Positions 24,797 to 33,593 of a stretch of DNA of 64,000 nt are shown one piece after another. The position numbers and the translations under genes are program-made. The stretch comes from Chlamydomonas sphaeroides (Eukaryota > Chlorophyta > Chlorophyceae > Chlamydomonadales > Chlamydomonadaceae), in the NCBI GenBank assembly GCA_001662425.1, contig BDDC01000222.1, positions 20,562 to 84,561 of the forward strand. The letters run 5' to 3'. Within the stretch, counting starts at the first letter, position 1; every line of letters begins with the position of its first letter. The notes beneath the pieces are model-generated. The model worked only from the letters and a program-made list of their open reading frames with translations. It ran no database searches and had not been told where the DNA came from.

Positions 24797-25195
24797 ATGA
24801 AGATCAATCAGCTCTTTGTCAAGCGCGTGGACGAGGATGTTGTATGCATCTTGTTGGAATGCTTCGGGATGACGGGTTTGCACGATCGGCGGTTATTTTG
24901 CAAGCAGGACATGATGCGGTTGCAAACAAGTGCCAAGATGACCGCGTTGACGCCAACTTTGTCCGAGTACTATCTACCGTGTAAAGCTAAGATCTACCTG
25001 ACTCATATCACCGAGAAAAAAGCAATTACTATCTTGAAGCAAGTACTGAAGTTACATAATCACATGCTCCTCTCCCGCGAACGCAATTCGCGGCACCGCA
25101 AGGTACTCTTGTATCAGATAGTCAGCGACAGCGAGAGGCACGCGATCCACCACATTGAAGTGAGGCATGGGGTCACACCGGTGGACTTCGGTTAG
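24797..25195 (+). CDS. Hypothetical protein, 132 aa
   Basis: Start at the ATG 24797 (an in-frame GTG lies five codons upstream). Features: LLECFGMTGLHDRRLFCKQD, then SEYYLPCKAKIYL and a Thr-Ile-Leu-Lys-rich helix, ending in a beta-strand segment HHIEVRHGVTPVDFG. The aromatic YYxPCK segment looks like a conserved core, but I cannot name the family. Convergent with the XRN gene. Confidence 0.6.
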   Translation: MKINQLFVKRVDEDVVCILLECFGMTGLHDRRLFCKQDMMRLQTSAKMTALTPTLSEYYLPCKAKIYLTHITEKKAITILKQVLKLHNHMLLSRERNSRHRKVLLYQIVSDSERHAIHHIEVRHGVTPVDFG

Positions 25196-25234
25196 TGTGA
25201 CACTTTAGAACCCAACCCACTTCTACCTCATCAA

Positions 25235-26950
25235 TTATGCTTTTGTCTCGCGCTTTTTTTTGGTCACTGTCGACTTTCGCGATGGCACAGGTTTCAGGGC
25301 ATCAACGAGGTGCAACACACGGTCCGTATTGATATGCGGCAAGATGGCCAGACAATCGGATGCGTGCCACTTGAGATACGTCGCAAGTTTAAAGGTCCAT
25401 GGGTACCAATGAAGACACCCCGCTTTTGCATCGCGCATGAGCACCCTCAGGTGCTCAGGGAGCTGTCCGGACGCGGATGGAGGGAGCACCAGCAGGAGCT
25501 GCACTCCCGCATCTTTTGCAGCTGCGCAGGTGACTGGGCCAGCGGCAATGGCCGTCTGCACCATGGAGTTCAGTGCGTCTTCACCAGCCGCGCGCAGGTA
25601 GTTGACCACGTCAAGTGCTGTCGGAGAATATGCGTGTGGGTAGTACCAGTCAGACAGATGAGCGTCGCAAGTAGAGTAATTGAAATAGTAGGCCACCGTC
25701 CACGCGATGCCCACCAGGTAGCTCTGGCACACACTGGCAGTGTCGTGGAGGTTGTGAAAGAGCGCCGAGTAGTACCGTGGTCGCCATCCACTCTGTCCCG
25801 GGCGAATGTATGCATGGTCGCCATGCACTGCAGCCAGAGCGGGCAACAGCCATGCGTCGGATGCGAAAGGGCCCCTGGGGCCTCGATCTCTTGGAGACCC
25901 GGTGCTCGAAGAAGAGGACGACAACCTGCGCGATTCCATGTACGTTGCGTCAAGAGCCTGGAATGCGGTGTCCTCACTGTTGCTGATGGCTTGCAGCAGC
26001 TGCAGGAGTGCTGCAAAGTCCACGCTGCGCGTCCGTGAATCAGATGATCTTCGCAAGAGACGATAGTCCTTGTTCAGTGAGCGGAGGTCGTTGTACTTCC
26101 GTATGAGGTCGTCGATCCCGCGGTCTTTGACGCGCAAGTACGACAGCGCCGGCACAAAGTCGTTCCCAAGCAATATGCACATGGTAACGAACTCTTCGTA
26201 GGACCCCACGAGTCCCACCAGGCGGCGCCGAAGCAGGTTGACGTCTACATACTGGAAGGGGGGCTGCTGCGCCTGAGCAGCAGCGGCGGCAGATGATGTC
26301 TGGGAGGGTGCCTCGCGCAGCACGTATGGCCACTGCACCGAAGAGATCAGGGACAGCATGATGAGGTCGGCATCTGCGCCATAGACCACAACACTCTCCA
26401 TAGACTCGTGCAGTGTGTCGTTGATGCGATGGAAGATCTTGTGCTCGCCCTCGCCAGCCGTATGGCTGTCACTGATAATGACATTTCCCGTGCACAGCGC
26501 ACGCAGACGGGACACGGATGCGTTGAGCTTGTCACAGAGGCGCGTCATGAAGGGCGTTCCTGGCGTCACTGCGCACGAGTCCCATCCCCAGTTTTTGTCT
26601 TTTGAACTTCGCGTCAGCATGGACAGGAAGCGGCGACTGCGCTGCTGCACCATTTTTGCACGCGGGGGCACGCCATCGAGTGCCACAAAGAGCTCCTTGG
26701 TGGGGTTGCACACGTTCTGCAGAATATGTTCGATCCAGTGGATCACGGCATCGATCACCATACCCTCTACGTCCACTGCCTCGCCATCACTGGCCATGTC
26801 CATCACGCCCGCATCTCTCACGGCCTCGGCGCACCGATGCACCGCGCAGTTCAGGTCGATCAGTAATGCATCGCATGCCGACGGTAAGGCGGTGCGCAAC
26901 ACCGCGGCGTGTCGTCCGGCGATGTATCGAAAAAAATGTGGCACACCCAT
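25235..26950 (-). CDS. XRN-type 5'-3' exoribonuclease
   Basis: 571 aa, the catalytic core without the long C-terminal regions of cellular XRN1. Seen: MGVPHFFRYI start, IDLN (D32), LDGVPPRAKMVQQRSRR (near 91-107), VTPGTPFM, SDSHTAGEGEHKI (E167, E169), GADADLIMLSL (D192, D194) and LLGNDFVPALSYL. All magnesium-binding acids appear present. Degrades decapped, 5'-monophosphate RNA. In a virus it may remove host mRNA or double-stranded RNA precursors. The C-terminus is basic (TKKKRETKA). It is divergent from the gene at 27109. Confidence 0.95.
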   Translation of the reverse strand: MGVPHFFRYIAGRHAAVLRTALPSACDALLIDLNCAVHRCAEAVRDAGVMDMASDGEAVDVEGMVIDAVIHWIEHILQNVCNPTKELFVALDGVPPRAKMVQQRSRRFLSMLTRSSKDKNWGWDSCAVTPGTPFMTRLCDKLNASVSRLRALCTGNVIISDSHTAGEGEHKIFHRINDTLHESMESVVVYGADADLIMLSLISSVQWPYVLREAPSQTSSAAAAAQAQQPPFQYVDVNLLRRRLVGLVGSYEEFVTMCILLGNDFVPALSYLRVKDRGIDDLIRKYNDLRSLNKDYRLLRRSSDSRTRSVDFAALLQLLQAISNSEDTAFQALDATYMESRRLSSSSSSTGSPRDRGPRGPFASDAWLLPALAAVHGDHAYIRPGQSGWRPRYYSALFHNLHDTASVCQSYLVGIAWTVAYYFNYSTCDAHLSDWYYPHAYSPTALDVVNYLRAAGEDALNSMVQTAIAAGPVTCAAAKDAGVQLLLVLPPSASGQLPEHLRVLMRDAKAGCLHWYPWTFKLATYLKWHASDCLAILPHINTDRVLHLVDALKPVPSRKSTVTKKKRETKA

Positions 26951-27070
26951 GGATTAGACTCTCTCACCGGCTCAATAGTCACGACACGTTCGCAGCACAC
27001 ACCGCACCTCTATAAATCCTCAACACAATAAAAAAACCCCACAGAAACCGCTTGCGATAGACGACAAGAG

Positions 27071-27078
27071 CATAAAAA
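27071..27078 (+). promoter_or_regulatory. CATAAAAA promoter-like element
   Basis: Within GCATAAAAAGCCCC, 31 bases before the ATG at 27109. Confidence 0.4.
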
Positions 27079-27108
27079 GCCCCTATACAAGTTTCTCGTG
27101 TCCAGAAC

Positions 27109-27627
27109 ATGATGTTTCCCAACAAAGCATTTGTCCTCAAGCACAAGTCGCAGACGCTGGGGGTGTCGACGTACAACGCGTCCGGGTGCACGCGATACTA
27201 CATCATTGGCTTCAAGAAGGTCGTGCACGCACGCCGGGTCCACTACACGATCCAGTCCAGCCCGAACATCCGCGTCGTACGCCGCGAGACCATGGATGTC
27301 ACAGACATCCTCGGCACGGCGCTCAAAGACTGTGGCATCGACGGCGTACATGGGCGCGTCACGCTCGATGTGGACAGTCGACTGCACATTCCGACTGTCC
27401 CCCATGGACAAGTGACGCCGATGCACGATGACGGCTTGCACCTGCACAAGATACCGTTTGAGCACATCCTGCTCATGCCCTTCGAGAACAACATCGGTGT
27501 CATCATGCCGCATGAGATCGAGTGCGAGAGCCCCGATGAAGTTGTTTTCAAGTGTCAAATCTTGGATCCCGTTGAGGACTCGTTCCTCTTCCGGTCGCGG
27601 CTGACAGAATCACTGCGACGTCGATGA
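27109..27627 (+). CDS. Hypothetical protein, 172 aa
   Basis: Beta-rich protein of unknown family: FVLKHKSQTLGVSTYN, RYYIIGFKKV and a histidine-rich middle (HGQVTPMHDDGLHLHK). No membrane segment. Its 3' end overlaps the 3' end of the DnaJ gene by 18 bases on the opposite strand. Confidence 0.65.
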   Translation: MMFPNKAFVLKHKSQTLGVSTYNASGCTRYYIIGFKKVVHARRVHYTIQSSPNIRVVRRETMDVTDILGTALKDCGIDGVHGRVTLDVDSRLHIPTVPHGQVTPMHDDGLHLHKIPFEHILLMPFENNIGVIMPHEIECESPDEVVFKCQILDPVEDSFLFRSRLTESLRRR

Positions 27628-28704
27628 AAAGACGCGACGAAAGACATCCCTGTACTTTGAGAGAGACGGGTCCGCTCGGGATGGCGGGTATGTAACATTA
27701 AATGTCACGATGAGTTGTCCGTTGGGGGTGACACCGTATTCCTTCCCCTCAAACCGCATGGGCTCAGTGGGATCACGATAGGCGGGACTCTCGATGCGCA
27801 GGCTGCCGTCTGGGAGGTGCGAGAGCGCGACCACCCTTTCAAAGCCACACAGGACTTCTTTGAGACTCAGCGACACCTTGAGGTGCACAGCGCCGCTGCT
27901 GGTGTCAAGAGTTACACCGTCCTCGAATGCGTGTCGGATTTTCAGGTGCACATCTCCATTGCGTGTCCCATTGGGCAACATCCCGCCACGATCTTTGAGC
28001 ACGTGCGTGTCCCCATCGTTGACGCCAGGGGGGACACGCACGTCATAGCCGCGCTTGCGATAGACGATGCCGCGCGCACCAGGGCACGCTTTGCAGGTTG
28101 AAGTAAGGAAGGGGGCTTGCTGTGCCGCGATGGCGCCCAAGCCATGACACGTCGCGCACATTCGCCCGCCTGGGACATGCATCATGACCGGGATACCTGG
28201 GATGCTCACCATGGACACCCGCCCCCGCCCTGCACACACATCACATACGCGGTGCACCTCGCACCCCGTGCCAGCACACGCGGAGCACGTCGACGGCTGC
28301 TCAAACTCAACATGACGCAGGCAGCCGTCGCGGACATCTTTCAATGACAGCGGCACCTCGATGACCTCTGGGGCGGGCTTCGCTGCACCCCCGGCTTCTT
28401 GGTCCTGCTGGAAAAGACCAAAGAGGTCAAAGATGTCGACGTTGACAACATTAAAGCCTGCTCCATCTGCTCGTTGCTCCCCTTGTTCACGCCCAAACAT
28501 ATCATAGTGCCGACGTTGATCGTCGTCGTTTAAGAGTGCGAAGGCTCTGGAGATGGCCTTGAAGCGCGCCTCCGCGTCGGGGGACTGATTCTTGTCCGGG
28601 TGCCATTGCAGGGCAAGTGATTTGTACGCACGACGGATGTCTTCAGTGGATGCTGTCCGCTCAACCCCCAAAACATGGTACGGATTGCTACTGTCGGCGG
28701 TCAT
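27610..28704 (-). CDS. dnaJ: DnaJ/HSP40 type A co-chaperone
   Basis: 364 aa. J domain at residues 7-70 with HPD at 35-37; a short linker with NVDIFDLFGLF instead of a long Gly/Phe region; four zinc-finger modules CSACAGTG, CDVCAGRG, CATCHGLG and CKACPGAR; then two C-terminal substrate-binding domains. Stimulates an HSP70 and holds unfolded clients. No HSP70 is visible here, so it may act with the host chaperone. The fourth zinc module lacks the usual second Gly-x-Gly but keeps both cysteines. Confidence 0.95.
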   Translation of the reverse strand: MTADSSNPYHVLGVERTASTEDIRRAYKSLALQWHPDKNQSPDAEARFKAISRAFALLNDDDQRRHYDMFGREQGEQRADGAGFNVVNVDIFDLFGLFQQDQEAGGAAKPAPEVIEVPLSLKDVRDGCLRHVEFEQPSTCSACAGTGCEVHRVCDVCAGRGRVSMVSIPGIPVMMHVPGGRMCATCHGLGAIAAQQAPFLTSTCKACPGARGIVYRKRGYDVRVPPGVNDGDTHVLKDRGGMLPNGTRNGDVHLKIRHAFEDGVTLDTSSGAVHLKVSLSLKEVLCGFERVVALSHLPDGSLRIESPAYRDPTEPMRFEGKEYGVTPNGQLIVTFNVTYPPSRADPSLSKYRDVFRRVFSSTSQ

Positions 28705-28727
28705 GTCTTATCCTCTGAGCCAGAACT

Positions 28728-28735
28728 CTTTTATG
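28728..28735 (-). promoter_or_regulatory. CATAAAAG promoter-like element of dnaJ
   Basis: Reads CATAAAAG on the minus strand, 24 bases before the dnaJ start codon. Confidence 0.45.
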
Positions 28736-28752
28736 GACTTGAAACGCAAGAC

Positions 28753-29487
28753 CTAAGACTCAAGAACTGATGTAGCCCTCTTCTTCTTTGTCGGAGTCCT
28801 CTTCGTTGTTGTAGCTTTTTTCTTCTTCTGAGGTTCCTTTGCAGATCCTTGAGGCTCCTTCGCAGATCCTTGAGGCTCCTTCGCAGAACCCTCTTTGTCC
28901 AGATGGTGTGCACACGTAAGAACTGTGTCGAATGGGGCAACGACAGTGTCGTCAATGCTCACGATGCGCACATGATCTTCGCTGATGACGACGAGTGCGG
29001 CGTTGAGCTTATCTGGCAGCTTGTCGACGTCTCCATACACAGTGCATACTCTGTTTCGCAAAAACTGGACGACCAGACGGCACCCGAGCCATGCGGCAAT
29101 GCGCTCGTAGACTTGCTCATCCTCATTCAGGGATGCTGTGTCAGCAATGTTGCACTCATCACTGCACCGTCTCACGTCAGGCGCCAATCGTGAAGGCGCT
29201 AGAAGTGTGAGCTGAGGCTGCTTCAGCACAGCAGCAGCCCATGCGAGCGCTTTCACGCCCCGAAACATGCGCCGACTATGGTCGATGAAGTCGTATCTTT
29301 TGTCCGGTATGCAATTCTTTGAGGCGCACTCTGGAGGCATCACCAAGTCTTCAAGATTGGTTACATGTGCAAACGCATGTGGCGGCAGCGACCGGATCAC
29401 AGCTGGTCCTCTGCAGTCCACCTGCTCTGCAGTGACCCGGTTAGGACCCAGGTCTCCAAGCGCCTGAAGTTTTGCCAGGATCATCAT
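28753..29487 (-). CDS. Hypothetical protein with GSAKEPQ repeats and basic tail
   Basis: 244 aa. A folded N-terminal 190 residues with several cysteines (CASKNC, CSDEC), then three perfect GSAKEPQ heptads and a Lys/Thr-rich tail (KKKKATTTKRTPTKKKR) like a nuclear-localisation or DNA-binding tail. The domain is not recognised. It lies 48 bases upstream of dnaJ on the same strand. Confidence 0.6.
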   Translation of the reverse strand: MMILAKLQALGDLGPNRVTAEQVDCRGPAVIRSLPPHAFAHVTNLEDLVMPPECASKNCIPDKRYDFIDHSRRMFRGVKALAWAAAVLKQPQLTLLAPSRLAPDVRRCSDECNIADTASLNEDEQVYERIAAWLGCRLVVQFLRNRVCTVYGDVDKLPDKLNAALVVISEDHVRIVSIDDTVVAPFDTVLTCAHHLDKEGSAKEPQGSAKEPQGSAKEPQKKKKATTTKRTPTKKKRATSVLES

Positions 29488-29494
29488 TTGTGAC

Positions 29495-29530
29495 TAGTAC
29501 GTGTAGTACTGTTGTGTACCTAGTACTATA
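29495..29530. promoter_or_regulatory. TAGTAC-rich element between divergent genes
   Basis: Contains TAGTACGTGTAGTACT and the TAGTACTATA sequence (29521-29530), eight bases outside the start of the minus-strand gene. Shares TAGTACTA with the repeat at 19008-19034. The remaining 190 bases to the next start hold no visible gene. Confidence 0.4.
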
Positions 29531-29721
29531 TGTCCCTTCTCACACAACATCGCACTCCATCGGGACAGGGGTCTCTTGCCGCGACGGTGCCGATGTACGT
29601 GCCTCCACCACGAACAGCCGCCGCCACCAGCGCTGCAGCGTCTGGTACAAGTCCTTGGAAGTCCTCGCAAAAATGATTGACATAGCTATATTAGACCACG
29701 CCACGCCAAGAAAACACACGG

Positions 29722-31593
29722 ATGCCCACGGTTTGCGCCTTATATATTTTGATAGGCGTCGTTGTGGTTGGTATTATTGCCGTGATTGCAGCGCTGTACG
29801 TTTCATACCTGCATCAGAGCCAGAATGATGATGATGATCGACATTCGAGGATAGAAGAAGCATTCTTGGCTGCCCCTGCGGCGGTACCCCCCATCCCGCA
29901 TCGCATCTGGACATACTGGGAGGGCCCCACCATTCCGGTGTTTGTTCACTTGTGCATCGACTCGTGGCGCAGGCACAACCCATCGTATGAGATCGTGATC
30001 CTGACAAAGGCCAGCGCACGCAAGTACGTGCAGGATTTCGACATCAACAATCACGTGCTGGCGCATGAGAGCGCGGCACGCTACTCGGACCTGCTCCGCC
30101 TCAATGTACTGGCACGACATGGTGGCATCTGGATCGATGCGTCGATCATATGTAATGCGCCGTTGACGTGGGTGCACGAATTGCGCGTGCGACAGAACAG
30201 GAGGGCAGAGCTCGTGGCTTTTTACAACGCGTCGTTCACGAGCCCCGAGCGCTACCTCGACAGCCCCATCATAGAGAGCTGGTTTCTGGCATGCCCCGCC
30301 GCTCCTGACAACAAGTTCATGCAGGCCTGGTGCAACGAGTTCAACAGCATTGGCAAGCACGCCAGTGTCGCGTCCTACGTTGCGCACATCCAAGCGTCCG
30401 GGGTAGACCTCCAACTGCTCGAATACCTCGAGTACCTCACCATCCATGTCAGCGCGCAGGTCGTGCTGCAGCAAGAGTTTCGAGGCCGCGCGCGTCCGGC
30501 AATGGCACTGCTTCCGTGTGAGCAAACCGCGTTCAAGTACCTTGCAGACCACGACGAGTGCACACGCAACATCCAAAATGGATTCAATACGGGCACCCGG
30601 TGCACATGGAACGTAGAGAAGGGCGTGCATGACTTGTTCCTCGGCATGCACCGTGACCAGCCACTCATTAAACTCCGCAGCGTCGAGCGCAGCTTCATCA
30701 CGGACCGATACAAGGACAGACTCCTCGACTTTTTCACGACGCCCTCGTCCGCGGCGGCTCTTCTGGGCCCTGCTCGCTCGGGTGCCATACCCAGGCGCAT
30801 CTGGACGTTTTGGAACAGAAACGACATCCCCATCTTTGTTCACATGTGCCTCGATTCGATCCGTAGGTACAACCCCTCTTACGAGATCATCCTCTTGTCG
30901 CCAGACAACCTCCGCCACTTTGTTGATGGAGGCGATGCTGATCTGACGAAACTGCGGCACTCCAACGACACGCCCGCGCGACTGTCGGATTTCGTGAGGC
31001 TCTACATGCTCTCGCGTTACGGCGGCATCTGGATGGATGCCAGCACCATTTGTCAACACCCGGTGGACTTTCTGATCGATGATCACGCCGGCGCCGATTT
31101 CGTGGGCTACCGGGCGACGCAACAGATGCACCCCGAGATGATCGGTGTTCAAGATATCATAGAAACGGGTGTCTTTGCATGTACCCCAAGATGTCGACTC
31201 GTATCTTCATGGTACGACGAATTCTTGCGCTCAAATGAGTACGACAGCATGCAAGATTATGTCCAGAGTGTCATTGATAGCGGCATCAACCTGCAGAAAG
31301 CTATTACTCACCACTACTGGGCAGTCTTCATCGCGCAGCTCGCAGCGTGTGCAAAAGATGCGACGCTCATGCAACACGCGCACCTGACGGACTGTCTGAC
31401 CACGATATTTAAGAATTTTATGGGATACCTTGGACCCGACGTCCCTACCTCACTGGAGCATCGCACATTCCTGCTGCATTCGTCAAGCGACTTTGCAGAT
31501 GACCCCCTCATCAAAATCACGCACTACCAGCGCGACATCATCGACGCAACGTACCAAGATGATCTCGCACCCTTCTTCAAGAAATCGAAGTAG
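29722..31593 (+). CDS. Two-domain membrane-anchored GT32-like glycosyltransferase
   Basis: 623 aa. N-terminal membrane helix (5-28), then two tandem copies of a capsular-polysaccharide/DXD-sugar-transferase domain. Copy 1: IPHRIWTYW, FVHLCIDSWRRHNPSYEI, ARYSDLLRL, RHGGIWIDAS. Copy 2: IPRRIWTFW, FVHMCLDSIRRYNPSYEI, ARLSDFVRL, RYGGIWMDAS. Both keep the GGIWxDAS metal/nucleotide-sugar motif, so both may be active. The type II topology implies action in a secretory or viral factory lumen. Internal duplication within one gene is clear; the sugar is unknown. Confidence 0.85.
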   Translation: MPTVCALYILIGVVVVGIIAVIAALYVSYLHQSQNDDDDRHSRIEEAFLAAPAAVPPIPHRIWTYWEGPTIPVFVHLCIDSWRRHNPSYEIVILTKASARKYVQDFDINNHVLAHESAARYSDLLRLNVLARHGGIWIDASIICNAPLTWVHELRVRQNRRAELVAFYNASFTSPERYLDSPIIESWFLACPAAPDNKFMQAWCNEFNSIGKHASVASYVAHIQASGVDLQLLEYLEYLTIHVSAQVVLQQEFRGRARPAMALLPCEQTAFKYLADHDECTRNIQNGFNTGTRCTWNVEKGVHDLFLGMHRDQPLIKLRSVERSFITDRYKDRLLDFFTTPSSAAALLGPARSGAIPRRIWTFWNRNDIPIFVHMCLDSIRRYNPSYEIILLSPDNLRHFVDGGDADLTKLRHSNDTPARLSDFVRLYMLSRYGGIWMDASTICQHPVDFLIDDHAGADFVGYRATQQMHPEMIGVQDIIETGVFACTPRCRLVSSWYDEFLRSNEYDSMQDYVQSVIDSGINLQKAITHHYWAVFIAQLAACAKDATLMQHAHLTDCLTTIFKNFMGYLGPDVPTSLEHRTFLLHSSSDFADDPLIKITHYQRDIIDATYQDDLAPFFKKSK

Positions 31594-31626
31594 AGATGTT
31601 GTTGATGAGCTCCTCGATGAACTCCT

Positions 31627-32094
31627 TCACTGCAATGAATCTTTGGAACCCGAAGATGATGGTAATGATGTAGTCTCGTGCAGCAGTGTTTGTAGTGTTT
31701 GTAGTGTTTCTGGCAGCACCCGAGACGATGACACGGCCAAGAAGAACGCGTCCAATCGCACCAGTTCGGCGTCTGTGTATTTGCTCTCATGGCCCTGAAC
31801 GTTCTCTCGCATCAAGTCGAGCGCCACGCTCTGCGCCATGCGCGCCACGTGCATCGCGCGTTGCGGTTTCCATGCTCTTCCCGTCCACACCGTGAGACAC
31901 ACCGTGTCTTCCGTGTCATTCTCACTTTTGACGATGGCGTGGTTGTGCGGACGGTCCTTGTCGAACCATATTGATTTGATGAGCTCTTGCAGTGATGCAT
32001 TGAGATCCTCCGACGTGTTGAGGGCCCTGATGTAGTGCTTTGCGATAGACAGCGTCTCGGGAGTGTCGACGGCATACATCTCGACAATATTCAT
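31627..32094 (-). CDS. Protein with giant-virus PENHN-like segment
   Basis: 155 aa from the ATG at 32094. The region SIWFDKDRPHNHAIVKSENDT...VWTGRAWK resembles a segment common in mimivirus-like proteins, often behind KilA-N or MSV199 domains, of the form FxPExPENHNI... followed by a W-containing strand. Here it stands without a DNA-binding domain. The C-terminal part is helical and ends in a Ser-rich tail. Function unknown. Confidence 0.6.
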   Translation of the reverse strand: MNIVEMYAVDTPETLSIAKHYIRALNTSEDLNASLQELIKSIWFDKDRPHNHAIVKSENDTEDTVCLTVWTGRAWKPQRAMHVARMAQSVALDLMRENVQGHESKYTDAELVRLDAFFLAVSSSRVLPETLQTLQTLLHETTSLPSSSGSKDSLQ

Positions 32095-32277
32095 GTATGC
32101 CTGCCTCAATCTCTTCTTCTTAAATTACATTGATGAGAACGAGCCGGTGACACGAGCAGCACAGCCCCGCGCAGCATGATCTTGGGTCACAATGTAAAGC
32201 ATGATTCTGTACGGCATTCCGTCATAAAATATTGAAATCTGGTTCATCGGGCTTTCGCGATACCTAAACACGTAAAA

Positions 32278-33495
32278 ATGCAAGCCGAAACCGAAGCTTT
32301 GTACCAACAGACGCTCAAGGCCGTCATTGCATCCATGACAGTATGCCACCTGGATACCGTGCTCCGCAAGTTGAGGTTGACCATGACAGGCGACAAGTCG
32401 ACGCTGGTGGCCCGCCTACATGCGTACCTTAAGCTCGATCGCGGCCAGGTCGTAGCCGCCAACATTGGCGACACCATGCGTTGCCGCGCGGAGTTCCTTA
32501 CCAGTGTCCCCGACAAGACGGGTGCAGCGTACAAGGCGGTTCTGCTTGCAGCAGGGGCTCGGGCGGTGCGGCTCGCCAAGGCGGCGCCGGCGGAAGTAAA
32601 TGCGTGGATCACTGCCCAGGCGACCCAAGAGGATCCAAGGGAGGAGGTTCGGGCGGCCGCTGCTTGGCTGTCGGCTCGGCTGATGGAGGTAGCCCAGGAG
32701 GAAGCCCGGCCGCCTTGGGATGCGGCCGTGGCTCCGCGGCCGGTGGAGGTGCTTCCGGATGCCATGGCACCGCTGGCGGCTGCGTATGTCGCCAGCATTG
32801 TCAGTACCATGTACATTATGGATGCTCAGGCACAGGCTAGGGCCCATGCGCAGGCGCAGGCTCAGGCTCAGGCGCAGGCTCAGGCGCAGGCTCAGGCTCA
32901 GGCTCAGGCGCAGGCTCAGGCTCAGGCGCAGGCTCAGGCGCAGGCGCAGGCTCAGGCGCAGGCGCAGGCTCAGGCTCAGGCTCAGGCGCAGGCGCAGGCT
33001 CAGGCGCAGGCTCAGGCGCAGGCTCAGGCGCAGGCTCAGGCGCAGGCTCAGGCGCAGGCTCAGGTGCAGGCTCAGGCGCAGGCTCAGGCGCAGGCTCAGG
33101 ACTCCATGGGGGCACCCCTGTCACCGGAGGATGCCCTGCAATGTGTGCGGGACCATTTCAGAGCCGACGGTGTGGACATCTTATCTCAGAAAGTGAGCCT
33201 GTGCTGCCCGTTGACCATGACACGAATGGTCACCCCAGCACGGTTTGACTCCGCGCCGGCCCTGGGAGGCGCCTTCGACCTTACAGCGTTCTGCATGAAC
33301 GCGAATGGGCTTTGCCCGTGGACGCAGCGACGGCACCCGCGGTCCACGCTGCGCGTGGATACCTACCTGCAGCGCGTGCTCTCCGAGGCGGATCCGAGTG
33401 TCAAAGAGATCGAGGTCTTTCACGACGGCACTTGGAAACCCGTCGTCGGCGGCAGCGGCGGCGGCAGCGGCGATTGCATCGTGGACCTGACTTGA
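32278..33495 (+). CDS. SAP-domain protein with degenerate SP-RING (PIAS-like)
   Basis: 405 aa. N-terminal SAP-type DNA-binding helix pair (about 16-51: LDTVLRKLRLTMTGDKSTLVARL); an Ala-rich helical region to 180; a (QA)n tract (184-275); then a segment following the PIAS/Siz SP-RING pattern (303-370): QKVSLCCPLTMTRMVTP, FDLTAFCMNANGLCPW, LRVDTYLQRVL. Cellular SP-RINGs bind zinc with Cys/His between these blocks; here the expected C-x-H-x3-C ligands read as APALGGAF and the CPxC as CPWT, so zinc binding looks lost or altered. PIAS proteins are SUMO E3 ligases; a viral version may bind without catalysing. Confidence 0.72.
   Translation: MQAETEALYQQTLKAVIASMTVCHLDTVLRKLRLTMTGDKSTLVARLHAYLKLDRGQVVAANIGDTMRCRAEFLTSVPDKTGAAYKAVLLAAGARAVRLAKAAPAEVNAWITAQATQEDPREEVRAAAAWLSARLMEVAQEEARPPWDAAVAPRPVEVLPDAMAPLAAAYVASIVSTMYIMDAQAQARAHAQAQAQAQAQAQAQAQAQAQAQAQAQAQAQAQAQAQAQAQAQAQAQAQAQAQAQAQAQAQAQAQAQAQAQAQVQAQAQAQAQAQDSMGAPLSPEDALQCVRDHFRADGVDILSQKVSLCCPLTMTRMVTPARFDSAPALGGAFDLTAFCMNANGLCPWTQRRHPRSTLRVDTYLQRVLSEADPSVKEIEVFHDGTWKPVVGGSGGGSGDCIVDLT
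32827..33102. repeat. CAGGCG/CAGGCT hexamer tract coding (Gln-Ala)n
   Basis: Near-perfect six-base tandem repeat, about 46 units, in frame within the SAP/SP-RING gene. The unit is the same as in the repeat at 23780-24264. Confidence 0.95.
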
Positions 33496-33593
33496 GACCT
33501 AGCAGGACTTCGTCACTCGAGAATCTAGAGAATTTGGTTTGGTTTATTTACTTGACAGAGTGTACACACACACGCGCACAAAACTCCAGTTAC

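Noticed and set aside
29803..31152. 449-codon minus-strand frame
   Set aside because: Antisense to the two-domain glycosyltransferase with clear motifs.
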